Part shown: one piece after another, positions 20,103-29,057 of the stretch | Layout of the letters: the number at the start of each line of letters is the position of its first letter | Position numbering within the stretch: position 1 is the first letter of the stretch | Program-made: the position numbers and the translations under genes | DNA from: Cyanobium sp. FGCU52 | GTDB taxonomy: Bacteria; Cyanobacteriota; Cyanobacteriia; PCC-6307; Cyanobiaceae | Direction: 5' to 3' | Assembly (NCBI GenBank): GCA_024958715.1 | Contig: JANWUS010000018.1 | Coordinates: 62,001-126,000, forward strand | DNA: 64,000 nt | The notes under the pieces: generated by a model | The model's database searches: none | The model's input: the letters and a program-made list of their open reading frames with translations, nothing else | What the model was told of the DNA's origin: nothing

Positions 20103-20978
20103 TCAGGAGGCCCTGCGCAGATCCTCGTTCGGATCGGGCAGCCACATCCGCAGATCCGCCAGGTCGGCCGGTGCCGGAGCAGGCCGGGTGGCACGGGGCA
20201 GGCGGGGAACCGTGAGACGCGGCCGAGCCTGCAGCCGCTCCGTGGCCATCGCCGAGGAGGCCATGGGGAAGGCGGGGAGCGGTGGAGCCAGGGTGGGGCT
20301 GGCCAGCGGCAGGGGAGCCCGTGGGGAAGGCTCCGCGGGAGGCGGCACCTCGGCCGGGTGGGGGGTGGCGGTCTCCAGAGCGTCCAGGGCCTCCTCAGGC
20401 TCCAGGCAGGCACCGGCGGAGGAACCCGCCAGCCCTTCCCACATCTCCTCCAGGCAGTCCCGCAGCAGCACCAGGGTTCGGCTCACCAGCCGACGGGCCC
20501 GGGCCGGCGCGCTGCGCAGCAACGGTTCCGGTGGCGGCGGCAACGAAGCGGGAAGCGAAACGGGGAGTGGGTCGGCATCCTCGACCGGCGGTGCCGCGCT
20601 GGCCTCCTGCCAGGGCAGGGGAGGCATCGGGATGGCGAACGGCGGGAAGGAAGGGGGTTGTTCGGGCTCGCCGATCCCATCCGCGTAGTCGGCCAGGGCC
20701 TCATCCAGCACCTCACGCGGGGAGAAGCCGGCGGCGCCGCTGTCCCAGGGAACCACGCTCTCAAGCTGCAACCAGGCCAGAGCCTCCGGCTCCAGGGCGG
20801 GGGGCAGGCTGGTGGTCCAGAAGTGGCGGAGGGAATCCAGTCCGCGGCGATGCACCCACACCTCCACCAGGCGGCGGAGGCAGGTCCCGTCCCGCCCCTG
20901 GATGGCCTGAATCAGCTGGTCGGCCGGATCCGGCCGGGGAGCAGGCGAACGACGCGGGACGACTTCGGGATCGGGCAC
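20103..20978 (-). CDS. Pro/Ala-rich protein of unknown function
   Basis: A 291-residue soluble protein starting at GTG. The N-terminal part (about 15-95) looks structured (DQLIQAIQGRDGTCLRRLVE, later LRHFWTTSLPPALEPEALAW). A helical segment near 165-195 (RARRLVSRTLVLLRDCLEEM) is flanked by Pro-rich linkers, and the C-terminal 70 residues look disordered. I do not recognise a family. It lies 12 bases downstream of an ABC permease, at the end of the ctaA-ctaB-ABC run, which hints at a link to that locus but proves nothing. Confidence 0.6.
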   Translation of the reverse strand: MPDPEVVPRRSPAPRPDPADQLIQAIQGRDGTCLRRLVEVWVHRRGLDSLRHFWTTSLPPALEPEALAWLQLESVVPWDSGAAGFSPREVLDEALADYADGIGEPEQPPSFPPFAIPMPPLPWQEASAAPPVEDADPLPVSLPASLPPPPEPLLRSAPARARRLVSRTLVLLRDCLEEMWEGLAGSSAGACLEPEEALDALETATPHPAEVPPPAEPSPRAPLPLASPTLAPPLPAFPMASSAMATERLQARPRLTVPRLPRATRPAPAPADLADLRMWLPDPNEDLRRAS

Positions 20979-20990
20979 GGGATCAGGGCT

Positions 20991-21851
20991 TCAGGTCAGC
21001 TTGCGGTCCAGCAGGGGCCGGATCGCCAGGAACAGTCCTGCGGAAAGGACGGCCAGAAGTCCCAGACAGGTGCCCGCGGTGAGCGACCCGTAGGGAGCGT
21101 TCAGGACGACGTCGCCGAGGTGGAAGGAACCGCTGTAGACGGCTCGGATCGGTTCAATCGCGAAGGTAAGGGGATTCAGGGCCGCCAGCCAGCCCAACCA
21201 GGGGGGCATGAACGAAATCGGTGCCAGGGCGGTGCTGGCGAACAGGAGCGGAAGATTGGCCACGAAGATCACCGCGATCAGCTCGATGTGGCCGGGGAGG
21301 GCGAAGGCCAGCCCGAGGCTCAGGGCCGTCACAGCGAAGACCAGCAGCAGCAGGGTGACCAGCACGACCAGCAGGCCGGTGCCTCCGGGCCAGCCGTAGC
21401 CCAGAAGCGCCGCGGTGAGCATGATCGCCAGGCTCTGCACCAGGCTCATCGCCGTGATGTAGAGCACCGACGCCAGCACGATCGAACTGCGGGAGCGCAG
21501 GGGAGCCACCAGCAGGCGGTTCAGGAAGCCGAACTCCCGGTCGAACATCAACGGCAGGCCGGCATTGAGGGCACCGCTGAAGGCGGTGAACACGATCACC
21601 CCGGCCCCGAGGAAGCGTCCGTAGCTGGTTCCACCGGGCAGCAGGCCTTCGGGCGCCCTGGAGAACAGGGCGCCGAACAGCAGCAGCCAGATCAGGGGCT
21701 GGAGCACCCCCGCCACCAGCGTGGAGGGGCGGCGCACCAGCTGCACGAACAGGCGACGGCAGAGGGCCAGGGTTTCCTGGCTGATCTCCGCCAGGGCCGA
21801 CGGTTCGGCAGCGGGGCCGGCGGCGGCGATCGGAGGGCTCGCGCTGGTCAT
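20991..21851 (-). CDS. ABC-2 type transporter permease (DrrB-like)
   Basis: A 286-residue permease with six hydrophobic segments and the ABC-2 pattern (GVLQPLIWLLLFGALF, later GAPLMFDREFGFLNRLLVAP-type sequence and NPLTFAIEPIRAVYSG). It pairs with the ATPase immediately upstream to form an exporter of the DrrAB type. The substrate is unknown; in cyanobacteria such a pair often follows ctaB, so lipid or quinone-like cargo is a guess only. Confidence 0.88.
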   Translation of the reverse strand: MTSASPPIAAAGPAAEPSALAEISQETLALCRRLFVQLVRRPSTLVAGVLQPLIWLLLFGALFSRAPEGLLPGGTSYGRFLGAGVIVFTAFSGALNAGLPLMFDREFGFLNRLLVAPLRSRSSIVLASVLYITAMSLVQSLAIMLTAALLGYGWPGGTGLLVVLVTLLLLVFAVTALSLGLAFALPGHIELIAVIFVANLPLLFASTALAPISFMPPWLGWLAALNPLTFAIEPIRAVYSGSFHLGDVVLNAPYGSLTAGTCLGLLAVLSAGLFLAIRPLLDRKLT

Positions 21852-21898
21852 CGGGAGAGGGGGCGGACGAAAGGGGGAGCTGGATGGGGATGGGGAAC

Positions 21899-22924
21899 TC
21901 AGCGCATCGCCTGCTTGCGCTCGGCCTTGGCATCCCGCAGGCCGGCCACGGAGAGCTCCGCATCCATCAGGGTTCGGCCCGTGGCCTGAAGGTACACGTC
22001 ATCGAGGCTGGGGCGGCTCTGGGAGAGGGCGAAGACCGGCAGCCGCGCCTCGGCCAACTGGCTGCGCAGACGCTCCACCACGCCGTCGTTCTCGACCACC
22101 AGGTTCAGGGAGAAGCCCTGGGCGCGGTTCACCACCACCCGGCTGACGCCCTGGCAGTCCTTCAGAAGCCGCCGGACCCGTTCGGCCTCCTCCGCGTCGC
22201 TGAACTCCCGCACCCGCAGGGTGACGCGATCGCCGCCCAGGGCAGCCTTGAGCTCCTGGGGCGGCCCTTCGGCGATCACTCGCCCGGCTTCGAGGATCGC
22301 CAGGCGGTCGGCCAGGGCGTCCACCTCTTCGAGGTAGTGGCTGCTGAGCAGCACCGTGGTGCCCTGATCACGCAGCTGGCGCAGCACCTGCCAGATGGCG
22401 GCCCGGCTCTCGATGTCGAGGCCCACCGTGGGCTCATCCAGCACCAGCAGCTTCGGCCGGTGGAGCAGACCGGCCGCCAGATCCAGCCGGCGGCGCATGC
22501 CACCGGAGTAGGTGCCGCAGCGCCGGTCGATCCAGTCGTCCATCACCAGCAGGTCGATCAGTTCGGAGATGCGAGCGTCGCGGTCGCTGGCTCGCAGGTG
22601 GTAAAGGTCCCCCTGCAGCTGCAGCAGTTCGCGACCGGTAAGGATCTTGTCGAGCGCCACCTCCTGGGCCACGTAGCCGAGCAGGCGACGCACGGCACGG
22701 GGCTCGGCCAGCGCATCGATGCCCGCCACATGAACGGAACCGGCATCGGGCGCCAGCAGGGTGCAGAGAATGCGCAGGGCCGTGGTCTTGCCGGCCCCGT
22801 TGGGGCCGAGCAGCCCGTAGAGACAGCCGGCTGGAACGGAGAGACAGAGGTCGTCGAGGGCCTGGACCGGCTGGGACTTCCTGCCACCGCCATAGCGCTT
22901 GCTGAGGTGCTGCAGCTCGATCAA
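21899..22924 (-). CDS. ABC transporter ATP-binding protein (DrrA-like)
   Basis: The 341 residues contain Walker A (GPNGAGKTTALR), the signature YSGGMRRRLDLAAGL, Walker B (LLVLDEPTVGLD) and a DrrA-type C-terminal domain. There is no ATG: TTG at 22924 begins right at the conserved IELQHLSKRYGG and has GGGAG ten bases upstream. TTG at 22960 would add 12 residues and has no ribosome-binding site. The gene follows ctaB by about 37 bases and precedes the permease by 47. Confidence 0.9.
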   Translation of the reverse strand: MIELQHLSKRYGGGRKSQPVQALDDLCLSVPAGCLYGLLGPNGAGKTTALRILCTLLAPDAGSVHVAGIDALAEPRAVRRLLGYVAQEVALDKILTGRELLQLQGDLYHLRASDRDARISELIDLLVMDDWIDRRCGTYSGGMRRRLDLAAGLLHRPKLLVLDEPTVGLDIESRAAIWQVLRQLRDQGTTVLLSSHYLEEVDALADRLAILEAGRVIAEGPPQELKAALGGDRVTLRVREFSDAEEAERVRRLLKDCQGVSRVVVNRAQGFSLNLVVENDGVVERLRSQLAEARLPVFALSQSRPSLDDVYLQATGRTLMDAELSVAGLRDAKAERKQAMR

Positions 22925-22961
22925 GCCTGGTCTGCTCCCGTTCGCTGGAGGGGAGATCAAT

Positions 22962-23951
22962 CTAGGCAGCGGCCGCGGCGGGCAGCCGGTGGAGAACCGC
23001 CAGCAGCAGGCCGGGGTCCAGGGCCGAGGCCGGGGCCGTGCGAGCCAGCACCAGCAGCAGACAGATGCCGAACAGATAGAGGATCGACCAGCGGAAGAGA
23101 TTGCGGGCGGGCTGGGCCTCCTCCGGGCTGCGCTGGAGACGGCCGCTGAGCTGCAGCAGGCGGCCGTTGAACGGCAGCACCAGCAGCCCGTAGAGCCAGC
23201 CGCCCGTGGGGAGGACGAGGATGCCAGCCAGGCTCAGGGCCACGGTGATCCAGCTGTAGCAACCGATCGCCCGGGCGGTCGCCGCCTCGCCCTTGACCAC
23301 CGGCAGCATCGGGATGCCCACCGAGCGGTAGTCGTCGCGCAGGAGCAGGGCGAGGGCCCAGAAATGGGCCGGGGTCCAGACCATTACCAGGGAGAACAGC
23401 CACCAGCCGCCCCAGCCCAGGTGACCGCTGGCCGCCGCGGCCCCCACGAGGGGCGGGATGGCGCCGGCGACGCCGCCGATCACGATGTTCTGGGTGGTGC
23501 GCGGCTTGAGCAGGGCGGTGTAGAGCAGCACGTAGCTGCACAGCCCCAGCAGGGCGAGGGCCGCGGCCAGGGCGTTGACGAGCGTCACCAGCAGCAGCAC
23601 CGAGCCGGTGGTGAGCGCGATGGCCAGCAGGAAAGCCTGGCGCTGGGCCAGGCGGCCCGAGGGCAGGGCGCGGCGGCTGGTGCGCTGCATGCGTCCGTCG
23701 AGCTCCTGTTCCCAGAGGCAGTTGAGGACCCCGGCCGCGGCCGAGGCCATCGCACCGCCCGCCAGGGTGGCCAGCAGGCGCTGGGGATCGAGGGGCCAGG
23801 CCGCGGTCAGGGCCATGCCCCCGATGGTGGTGGCCAGCAGCAGGGGGATCAGGCGGGGCTTGGCGACCTCCAGCCAGGCCGGCAACCGCACAGAACGGGG
23901 AACGTCGGCGACGGGCCGGGACGGCGCGGAGTGGAGGGGTGCACTAACCAC
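22962..23951 (-). CDS. ctaB: Protoheme IX farnesyltransferase (heme O synthase)
   Basis: CtaB (329 residues) farnesylates heme b to heme O, the precursor of heme A for cytochrome oxidase. It is a UbiA-type membrane enzyme with [15 protein letters not shown] (the NxxxDxxxDxxMxRT motif) and a second site [16 protein letters not shown]-like, plus [17 protein letters not shown]. The GTG at 23951 overlaps the ctaA stop by 8 bases; the frame extends further, but that part lies within ctaA. Both supply the oxidase encoded divergently at 25125-28464. Confidence 0.93.
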   Translation of the reverse strand: MVSAPLHSAPSRPVADVPRSVRLPAWLEVAKPRLIPLLLATTIGGMALTAAWPLDPQRLLATLAGGAMASAAAGVLNCLWEQELDGRMQRTSRRALPSGRLAQRQAFLLAIALTTGSVLLLVTLVNALAAALALLGLCSYVLLYTALLKPRTTQNIVIGGVAGAIPPLVGAAAASGHLGWGGWWLFSLVMVWTPAHFWALALLLRDDYRSVGIPMLPVVKGEAATARAIGCYSWITVALSLAGILVLPTGGWLYGLLVLPFNGRLLQLSGRLQRSPEEAQPARNLFRWSILYLFGICLLLVLARTAPASALDPGLLLAVLHRLPAAAAA

Positions 23952-24969
23952 GAAGGGCCTCGCTGAGGAAGGAGGGGGACGGAGCCAGGGACGTGAGCTG
24001 CGGAGCAGAAGGCCGCAGCAGCCCCCTGCCCCAGAGGGCACCGATCAGGGCCACCAGCAGGGCCGCCACCAGCTGATGGGCTGCGGTGACCGCCGGCTGG
24101 CTCAGCTGCAGCCGCAGGCTCAGGATCCCGAGGGCCACCTGGGCCGCCACCAGAAGCAGGGCCACAAGGGAGAGGCGCCGCAACGGGGCCTGGGGCGCGG
24201 GGAGCCCGAGCGACAGCGCGGCGAGCACCAGGAGCGACAGCGCCGCAGGCCAGGCCCCCAGCCGATGCAGGAGGAGCCAGCGACACGACTCACCGGCGGC
24301 GAAGCAGCGCTCGGCCGCCCAGCGACTGGCCATGGCGCCACCCAGCAGGCACTGCGCCGGCACCAGAAGCCCTGCCAGCAGGGCCGCCAGCTTCCAGGGG
24401 AGCGAGAGGAGTGGCAGAGCTTGCGGGTCCAAGGCCCCCAGAAGCGCCTGGTGCAGAGCCGCCATGCCGAACACCAGGGCGAGGGCGGTGGCCAGATGGG
24501 CCGTGACGGTGGAGGCCTCGAGCAGGTGGGTCACGGTGAGGGCCCCGAGGGCACCCTGAACGGCCACCAGGGCGAGGGCGACGGTGGCGGCCCATGGCAG
24601 CCAGCCGGGCAGCCGGCGGCGCTGCAGCCAGCTCACGGCACCGAGCACCAGCAGGGCCACCCCCACCACAAAGGCGTCGAGGCGGTGAAACCATTCCAAG
24701 AACACCTGAAGGTTCATCTGGCGCCCCGGCAGCAGGCTGCCGTAGCAGAGAGGCCAGTCCGGGCAGGCCAGACCGGCCTCCATCACCCGGGTGACGCCGC
24801 CGATCACCACCAGGGCGATCAGCGCTACCACCAGATGGCCGCAGAGCAGGGCCAGGGCGCCGAGCAGTCGCTGGCCGGGCTGTCGCTGGCCAGGCGGCTG
24901 GCCAAGCGGCTGGCCAAGCGATTGTTGTGGGGAAACCGTGACCAGGGCCCGCGTGCACTGAGGATGCAC
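23944..24969 (-). CDS. ctaA: Heme A synthase
   Basis: CtaA (341 residues) oxidises heme O to heme A. About eight membrane helices are visible, with the conserved [20 protein letters not shown], a Cys pair region and His residues in EWFHRLDAF and LLHRLGAWP. The start is a GTG with no clear ribosome-binding site, and an AT-rich TAACTT directly precedes it, so the 5' end is uncertain. The first 35 residues are an unusual [12 protein letters not shown]-type repeat coded by a 12-base tandem repeat. It is divergent from ctaC. Confidence 0.9.
   Translation of the reverse strand: MHPQCTRALVTVSPQQSLGQPLGQPPGQRQPGQRLLGALALLCGHLVVALIALVVIGGVTRVMEAGLACPDWPLCYGSLLPGRQMNLQVFLEWFHRLDAFVVGVALLVLGAVSWLQRRRLPGWLPWAATVALALVAVQGALGALTVTHLLEASTVTAHLATALALVFGMAALHQALLGALDPQALPLLSLPWKLAALLAGLLVPAQCLLGGAMASRWAAERCFAAGESCRWLLLHRLGAWPAALSLLVLAALSLGLPAPQAPLRRLSLVALLLVAAQVALGILSLRLQLSQPAVTAAHQLVAALLVALIGALWGRGLLRPSAPQLTSLAPSPSFLSEALRG
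24886..24921. repeat. Three 12-base tandem repeats in ctaA 5' end
   Basis: Three units of CTGGCCARGCGR follow each other (24886-24897, 24898-24909, 24910-24921), preceded by a degenerate 15-base unit at 24871. On the coding strand they specify Gly-Gln-Pro-Leu/Pro repeats before the first membrane helix of CtaA. Confidence 0.8.
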
Positions 24970-25085
24970 AAGTTAGCGATTCCACTGAGATGAGCGATCC
25001 CGCACATCTCAGGGTCAGCCTGTGAATTTTGGCGGCAATCGTCACGCTCCACACCGCAGCACTCGCGCACCAGGATCAGGGCCCA

Positions 25086-25091
25086 TAGGCT
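25086..25091 (+). promoter_or_regulatory. Putative -10 element for ctaCDE
   Basis: TAGGCT lies 33 bases before the ctaC GTG, in the 155-base divergent space between ctaA and ctaC. That space is less GC-rich than its surroundings and contains no other recognised site. Confidence 0.3.
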
Positions 25092-25124
25092 GAACGTCGG
25101 ATTCGCCCGCCAGCGGGGCTCACC

Positions 25125-26030
25125 GTGACGATCCCCTCCCCCCTGATCACCCTGCTGCTTGGCATGGGGCTGGTTCTGGCCGGTCTCTGGATCGGGCAGA
25201 ACGTTTCACTGTTGCCCGTCGACGCCAGCGTGAATGCGCCGGTCTACGACGATCTCTTCCGTGTTCTTTTCAGCATCGGTTCGATCCTTTTCCTCGGGAT
25301 CGTCGGCTTGCTGGTGTATAGCCTCGTTCGCTTCCGGCGCCGTGCGGGTGAGCTGGGTGACGGGGTGGCGATCGAAGGCAATCTTCCCCTTGAAATCGTG
25401 TGGACGGCGATCCCCGCGATCGTGGTGCTGTTTGTTGGTATCTACAGCTACGACATCTACGAGCGCATGGGAGGAATGGTTCCTCTCCATGACCACAGCG
25501 CCATGCACGCCGCCGCCATGGCCGCCGCCGACGCTTCCACAGGCGACGCAGGCCCGGCGTTGGCTGTGGTGAACGCCCCGTCTGACGAAAGGATCTGGGG
25601 CGGCATCGCCAATGCCGGCATGGACGCGGGTGCTGCCCTTGGCCCGCCCCTTTCCGTGGATGTCACGGCGATGCAGTTCGCCTTTCTGTTTCATTACCCC
25701 GACGGGGATTTCATCAGCGGAGAACTGCACGTTCCCGCCGGTCGCCCGGTGGAACTGCGCATGAAGGCCAACGATGTGATCCATGCCTTCTGGGTGCCCC
25801 AGTTCCGGCTCAAGCAGGACGTGATCCCAGGCCAGCCGACGCTGCTGAGCTTCACGGCCACCCGGCCGGGCAGCTACCCCATCGTCTGCGCCGAGCTCTG
25901 CGGCCCCTATCACGGCGGCATGCGCTCCACCGTGGTGGTGCATGAGGACGATGACTTCGAAGCCTGGCTGACGAAGAACCGTCCGGCCCCCGTCACCGTC
26001 AGCGCCTCCCGGGCCACCCCCTTCGCCTGA
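25125..26030 (+). CDS. ctaC: Cytochrome c oxidase subunit II
   Basis: CtaC (301 residues) receives electrons at the CuA centre. Two N-terminal membrane helices are followed by a cupredoxin domain with CuA ligands His220, Cys255, Glu257, Cys259, His263 and Met266 (CAELCGPYHGGM). A His/Met/Ala-rich insert (about 115-135, MGGMVPLHDHSAMH) separates the second helix from the CuA domain. Presence of CuA makes this a cytochrome c oxidase rather than a quinol oxidase. The start is GTG. ctaD follows after 67 bases. Confidence 0.95.
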   Translation: MTIPSPLITLLLGMGLVLAGLWIGQNVSLLPVDASVNAPVYDDLFRVLFSIGSILFLGIVGLLVYSLVRFRRRAGELGDGVAIEGNLPLEIVWTAIPAIVVLFVGIYSYDIYERMGGMVPLHDHSAMHAAAMAAADASTGDAGPALAVVNAPSDERIWGGIANAGMDAGAALGPPLSVDVTAMQFAFLFHYPDGDFISGELHVPAGRPVELRMKANDVIHAFWVPQFRLKQDVIPGQPTLLSFTATRPGSYPIVCAELCGPYHGGMRSTVVVHEDDDFEAWLTKNRPAPVTVSASRATPFA

Positions 26031-26097
26031 ATTCCCTTCCGGCCGTCCCGCCACCCCTTTCGCCACGCCCACCCTCACGCCACGCCGCTCTTCCACC

Positions 26098-27768
26098 ATG
26101 ACCGTCGCCAGCCCCACCGACTTCGAGGCCGGCAGCCTGCAACCCGAGGGCTGGCTGCGTTATTTCAGTTTCAGCCTCGATCACAAGGTGATCGGTCTTC
26201 AGTACCTGGTGACCGGCTTCGTCTTCTACCTGATCGGCGGAGCCCTGGCCGGTGTGATCCGTACGGAGCTGGCCAGCCCGATCAGTGATTTCGTCAGCCG
26301 CGACGTCTACAACCAGATCCTCACCCTCCATGGCACGGTGATGATCTTTCTCTGGATCGTGCCGGTGGTCAACGGTGCCTTCGGCAACTATCTGATCCCC
26401 TTCTACGTGGGCGCCCGGGACATGGCCTTCCCCCGCCTCAATGCGGTGGCCTTCTGGCTGATCCCCCCCGCCGGCATCCTGCTGATCGGCAGCTACTTCA
26501 TCAGTGGTGGTGCAGCGCAGTCGGGCTGGACCGCCTATCCACCCCTGAGTCTCACCACACCGGCCCTGGGTCAGGTGCTCTGGATTCTGAGTGTGCTGCT
26601 GCTCGGGGGAAGTTCGATCTTCGGGGGCATCAACTTCATCGCCACGATCCTCAAGCTGCGGCGGCCAGGGCTGAAGTTGATGCACCTGCCAATGTACTGC
26701 TGGGCCATGCTCGGCACCAGTCTGCTCGTGGTGCTGTCCACGCCGGTTCTGGCGGGCACCCTGATCCTGCTGAGCTTCGACATCGTTGCCCACACCGGTT
26801 TCTTCAACCCCAGCCTGGGGGGCAACGTGGTGGTGTATCAGCATCTGTTCTGGTTCTATTCCCACCCGGCCGTGTACATCATGGTCTTGCCGGCCTTCGG
26901 GCTGGTGAGCGAGATCCTGCCCGTGCACGCCCGCAAGCCCCTGTTCGGCTACACCACGATGGTGTATTCGATCATGGGCATCGTGGTGCTGGGGTTGATC
27001 GTGTGGGCGCACCACATGTTCACCAGCGGCACTCCGCCCTGGATGCGCCTGTTCTTCACCATCGCCACCTCCTTCATCGCCGTTCCCACCGGCATCAAGT
27101 TCTTCAACTGGCTCGCCACCCTCTGGGGAGGACGCATCGCCCTCAACAGCGCCATGCTGTTCTCCTGCGCCTTCATCGTGAACTTCGTGTTCGGCGGCAT
27201 CACCGGCATCGCCCTGGCCCAGGTGCCCTTCGACATCCACGTGCACGACACCTACTTCGTGGTGGGCCATTTTCACTACATCGTGTACGGCGGCACGGTG
27301 TTCGTGATTTTCAGTGCCCTGTATCACTGGTATCCCAAGTTCACCGGCAGACTGCTGAACGAGGACCTGGGCCGCCTCCACTTCCTGCTCACCTTTCTCG
27401 GCTTCAACCTCTGCTTCGCCCCCCAGCACTGGCTGGGCCTCAACGGCATGCCCCGACGGGTCGCCGAGTACGACCCCGCCTTCACCACCTGGAATCAGGT
27501 GAGCAGCGTCGGTGCCCTGCTGATGGCCATCAGCACCCTGCCCCTTCTGATCAACGTGATTCTCAGCGCCTATCGGGGCCAGCCGGCGGGCGACAACCCC
27601 TGGAGAGCCCTCACCCCGGAATGGCTCACCAGTTCCCCGCCACCGGTTGAGAACTGGGTGGGGGAGGCCCCCCTGGTCACCCACCCCTACGGCTACGGCA
27701 CACCCGAGGGCCAGCTGGATCTGGCCGCCGCCAGCGGCAGCGAACTCTGGCAAGCCAGCCAGCGCTGA
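26098..27768 (+). CDS. ctaD: Cytochrome c oxidase subunit I
   Basis: CtaD (556 residues) carries the low-spin heme and the heme-CuB oxygen-reducing site. Twelve membrane segments are expected and visible. Key features are LTLHGTVMIF (heme ligand His), FWFYSHPAVYIMVLP (CuB His and the Tyr cross-link region), WAHHMF (two CuB His) and DTYFVVGHFHYI (heme ligands). It lies between ctaC and ctaE, the standard order. Heme A is supplied by the divergent ctaAB. Confidence 0.97.
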   Translation: MTVASPTDFEAGSLQPEGWLRYFSFSLDHKVIGLQYLVTGFVFYLIGGALAGVIRTELASPISDFVSRDVYNQILTLHGTVMIFLWIVPVVNGAFGNYLIPFYVGARDMAFPRLNAVAFWLIPPAGILLIGSYFISGGAAQSGWTAYPPLSLTTPALGQVLWILSVLLLGGSSIFGGINFIATILKLRRPGLKLMHLPMYCWAMLGTSLLVVLSTPVLAGTLILLSFDIVAHTGFFNPSLGGNVVVYQHLFWFYSHPAVYIMVLPAFGLVSEILPVHARKPLFGYTTMVYSIMGIVVLGLIVWAHHMFTSGTPPWMRLFFTIATSFIAVPTGIKFFNWLATLWGGRIALNSAMLFSCAFIVNFVFGGITGIALAQVPFDIHVHDTYFVVGHFHYIVYGGTVFVIFSALYHWYPKFTGRLLNEDLGRLHFLLTFLGFNLCFAPQHWLGLNGMPRRVAEYDPAFTTWNQVSSVGALLMAISTLPLLINVILSAYRGQPAGDNPWRALTPEWLTSSPPPVENWVGEAPLVTHPYGYGTPEGQLDLAAASGSELWQASQR

Positions 27769-27828
27769 TCCAGAAGCGTCAACCCACCTCTTGTCTGCCC
27801 GGTTCTCCTCGCGCTCCACGCTCCTGCC

Positions 27829-28464
27829 ATGACAAGCCTCACACCCGAAACCTCAACGGCCGCCGGTGCGATGGCCCTGAGCGCTCACCAGCTCGACAGC
27901 CATGGAGCAGAGCACGGCGAAGGCCACGCCGATGTACGCCTGTTCGGCCTGGCCACCTTCCTGATCGCCGACGGCATGACCTTCGCCGGCTTCTTCGCCG
28001 CCTACCTCACCTTCCGGGCGGTCAATCCCCTGCCGGCGGATGCCACCTACGAACTGGAACTGCTGCTGCCCACGATCAACACGGTGCTGCTGCTGGTGAG
28101 CAGCGTCACCTTCCACCGGGCCGGTCGCCGTCTGATGGGCGGCGACGGGGAAGGGGCCAGGCTCTGGCTGCTGGTGACGGGGGCGCTGGGCGCGGCCTTC
28201 CTGGCCGGCCAGATGGTGGAGTACTTCCATCTGCCCTTCGGCCTCACCGACAACCTCTACGCCAGCACCTTCTACGCGCTCACGGGCTTCCACGGCCTGC
28301 ACGTGACCCTGGGGGTGATCTGCATCCTGATCGTCTGGTGGCAATCGCGTCAGGCCGGACGCATCAGCGCCGCCAATCCCTTCGGACTGGAGGCCGCCGA
28401 GCTGTACTGGCACTTCGTTGATGGCATCTGGGTGGTGCTGTATGGCCTTCTCTATCTGCTCTGA
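27829..28464 (+). CDS. ctaE: Cytochrome c oxidase subunit III
   Basis: CtaE (211 residues) has five hydrophobic segments and the family patterns FAGFFAAYLTFR, STFYALTGFHGLHVTLG and ELYWHFVDGIWVVLY. It completes the aa3-type oxidase of ctaC-ctaD-ctaE. The N-terminal 30 residues are polar with several His and Glu. The stop is followed by 180 bases before the next likely start, with no clear terminator. Confidence 0.95.
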   Translation: MTSLTPETSTAAGAMALSAHQLDSHGAEHGEGHADVRLFGLATFLIADGMTFAGFFAAYLTFRAVNPLPADATYELELLLPTINTVLLLVSSVTFHRAGRRLMGGDGEGARLWLLVTGALGAAFLAGQMVEYFHLPFGLTDNLYASTFYALTGFHGLHVTLGVICILIVWWQSRQAGRISAANPFGLEAAELYWHFVDGIWVVLYGLLYLL

Positions 28465-28646
28465 CCCCCATTCGAGCCCCCTTGCCGTTCCGGCTCGGGA
28501 ATCGGCAGAATCGGAACACCCTCAAAGGCGTGCCGGCAATGCCTCCGACAGGCCGCATGTTCCCCTCGTCTACCAGTGCATCCATCAACGGAGACGATGG
28601 CGTCGGCTCCGATGGTCCCAATCACGGGCGTGAGGGCAACCCTGTG

Positions 28647-29027
28647 ATGCTCGAAGGCAAGGCTCTTCTCGACAAGGCCCGCTCCCTCGGCAACCGCCCC
28701 GAGGACCAGATCGCCCGGGCCTGCGGCTACGTCGGCCCCAGCGGCCGGGTGCTCAAGAAGAGCTTCTACCGGGCCCTTGTGAGCGCCAAGGGCTATGCCG
28801 TACCTTCCACCACCACCGGCGGCGCCGGCAAGGGTCGTCAGGCCGAGTTCCGCACGCGGGTGCACGGTAACGGCAACCTGCTGATCGGTCAGGCCTACAC
28901 CCGCCGCATGGGATTGAGCCCGGGCCAGGAGTTCCGGATCGAACTGCACAAGGAAACCGGCTCGATCTGGCTGCTGCCGATCGAGCCGGGTCATGGCGAG
29001 GGCGAAGGCGACAGCCCGGCGGACTGA
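28647..29027 (+). CDS. Cyanobacterial AbrB-type transcription regulator
   Basis: A 126-residue protein of the cyAbrB group. It has the N-terminal LEGKALLDKARSLGN, RACGYV and FYRALVSAKGY features, and a C-terminal AbrB-type DNA-binding stretch with GNGNLLIGQAYTRRMGLSPG. This group regulates carbon and nitrogen genes. The frame continues upstream to a TTG at 28482 and ATGs at 28539 and 28557, but the conserved region begins at the ATG chosen. The 180 bases after ctaE therefore hold either an N-terminal extension or a leader. Confidence 0.85.
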   Translation: MLEGKALLDKARSLGNRPEDQIARACGYVGPSGRVLKKSFYRALVSAKGYAVPSTTTGGAGKGRQAEFRTRVHGNGNLLIGQAYTRRMGLSPGQEFRIELHKETGSIWLLPIEPGHGEGEGDSPAD

Positions 29028-29037
29028 ACGCCTGCGC

Positions 29038-29057
29038 ACCCGGCTCCGGCCCCGGGT
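29038..29057. terminator. Hairpin between convergent cyAbrB and HdeD-like genes
   Basis: ACCCGG (29038-29043) pairs with CCGGGT (29052-29057) around an 8-base loop, just after the cyAbrB stop and touching the end of the convergent gene. There is no T-run. Confidence 0.4.
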
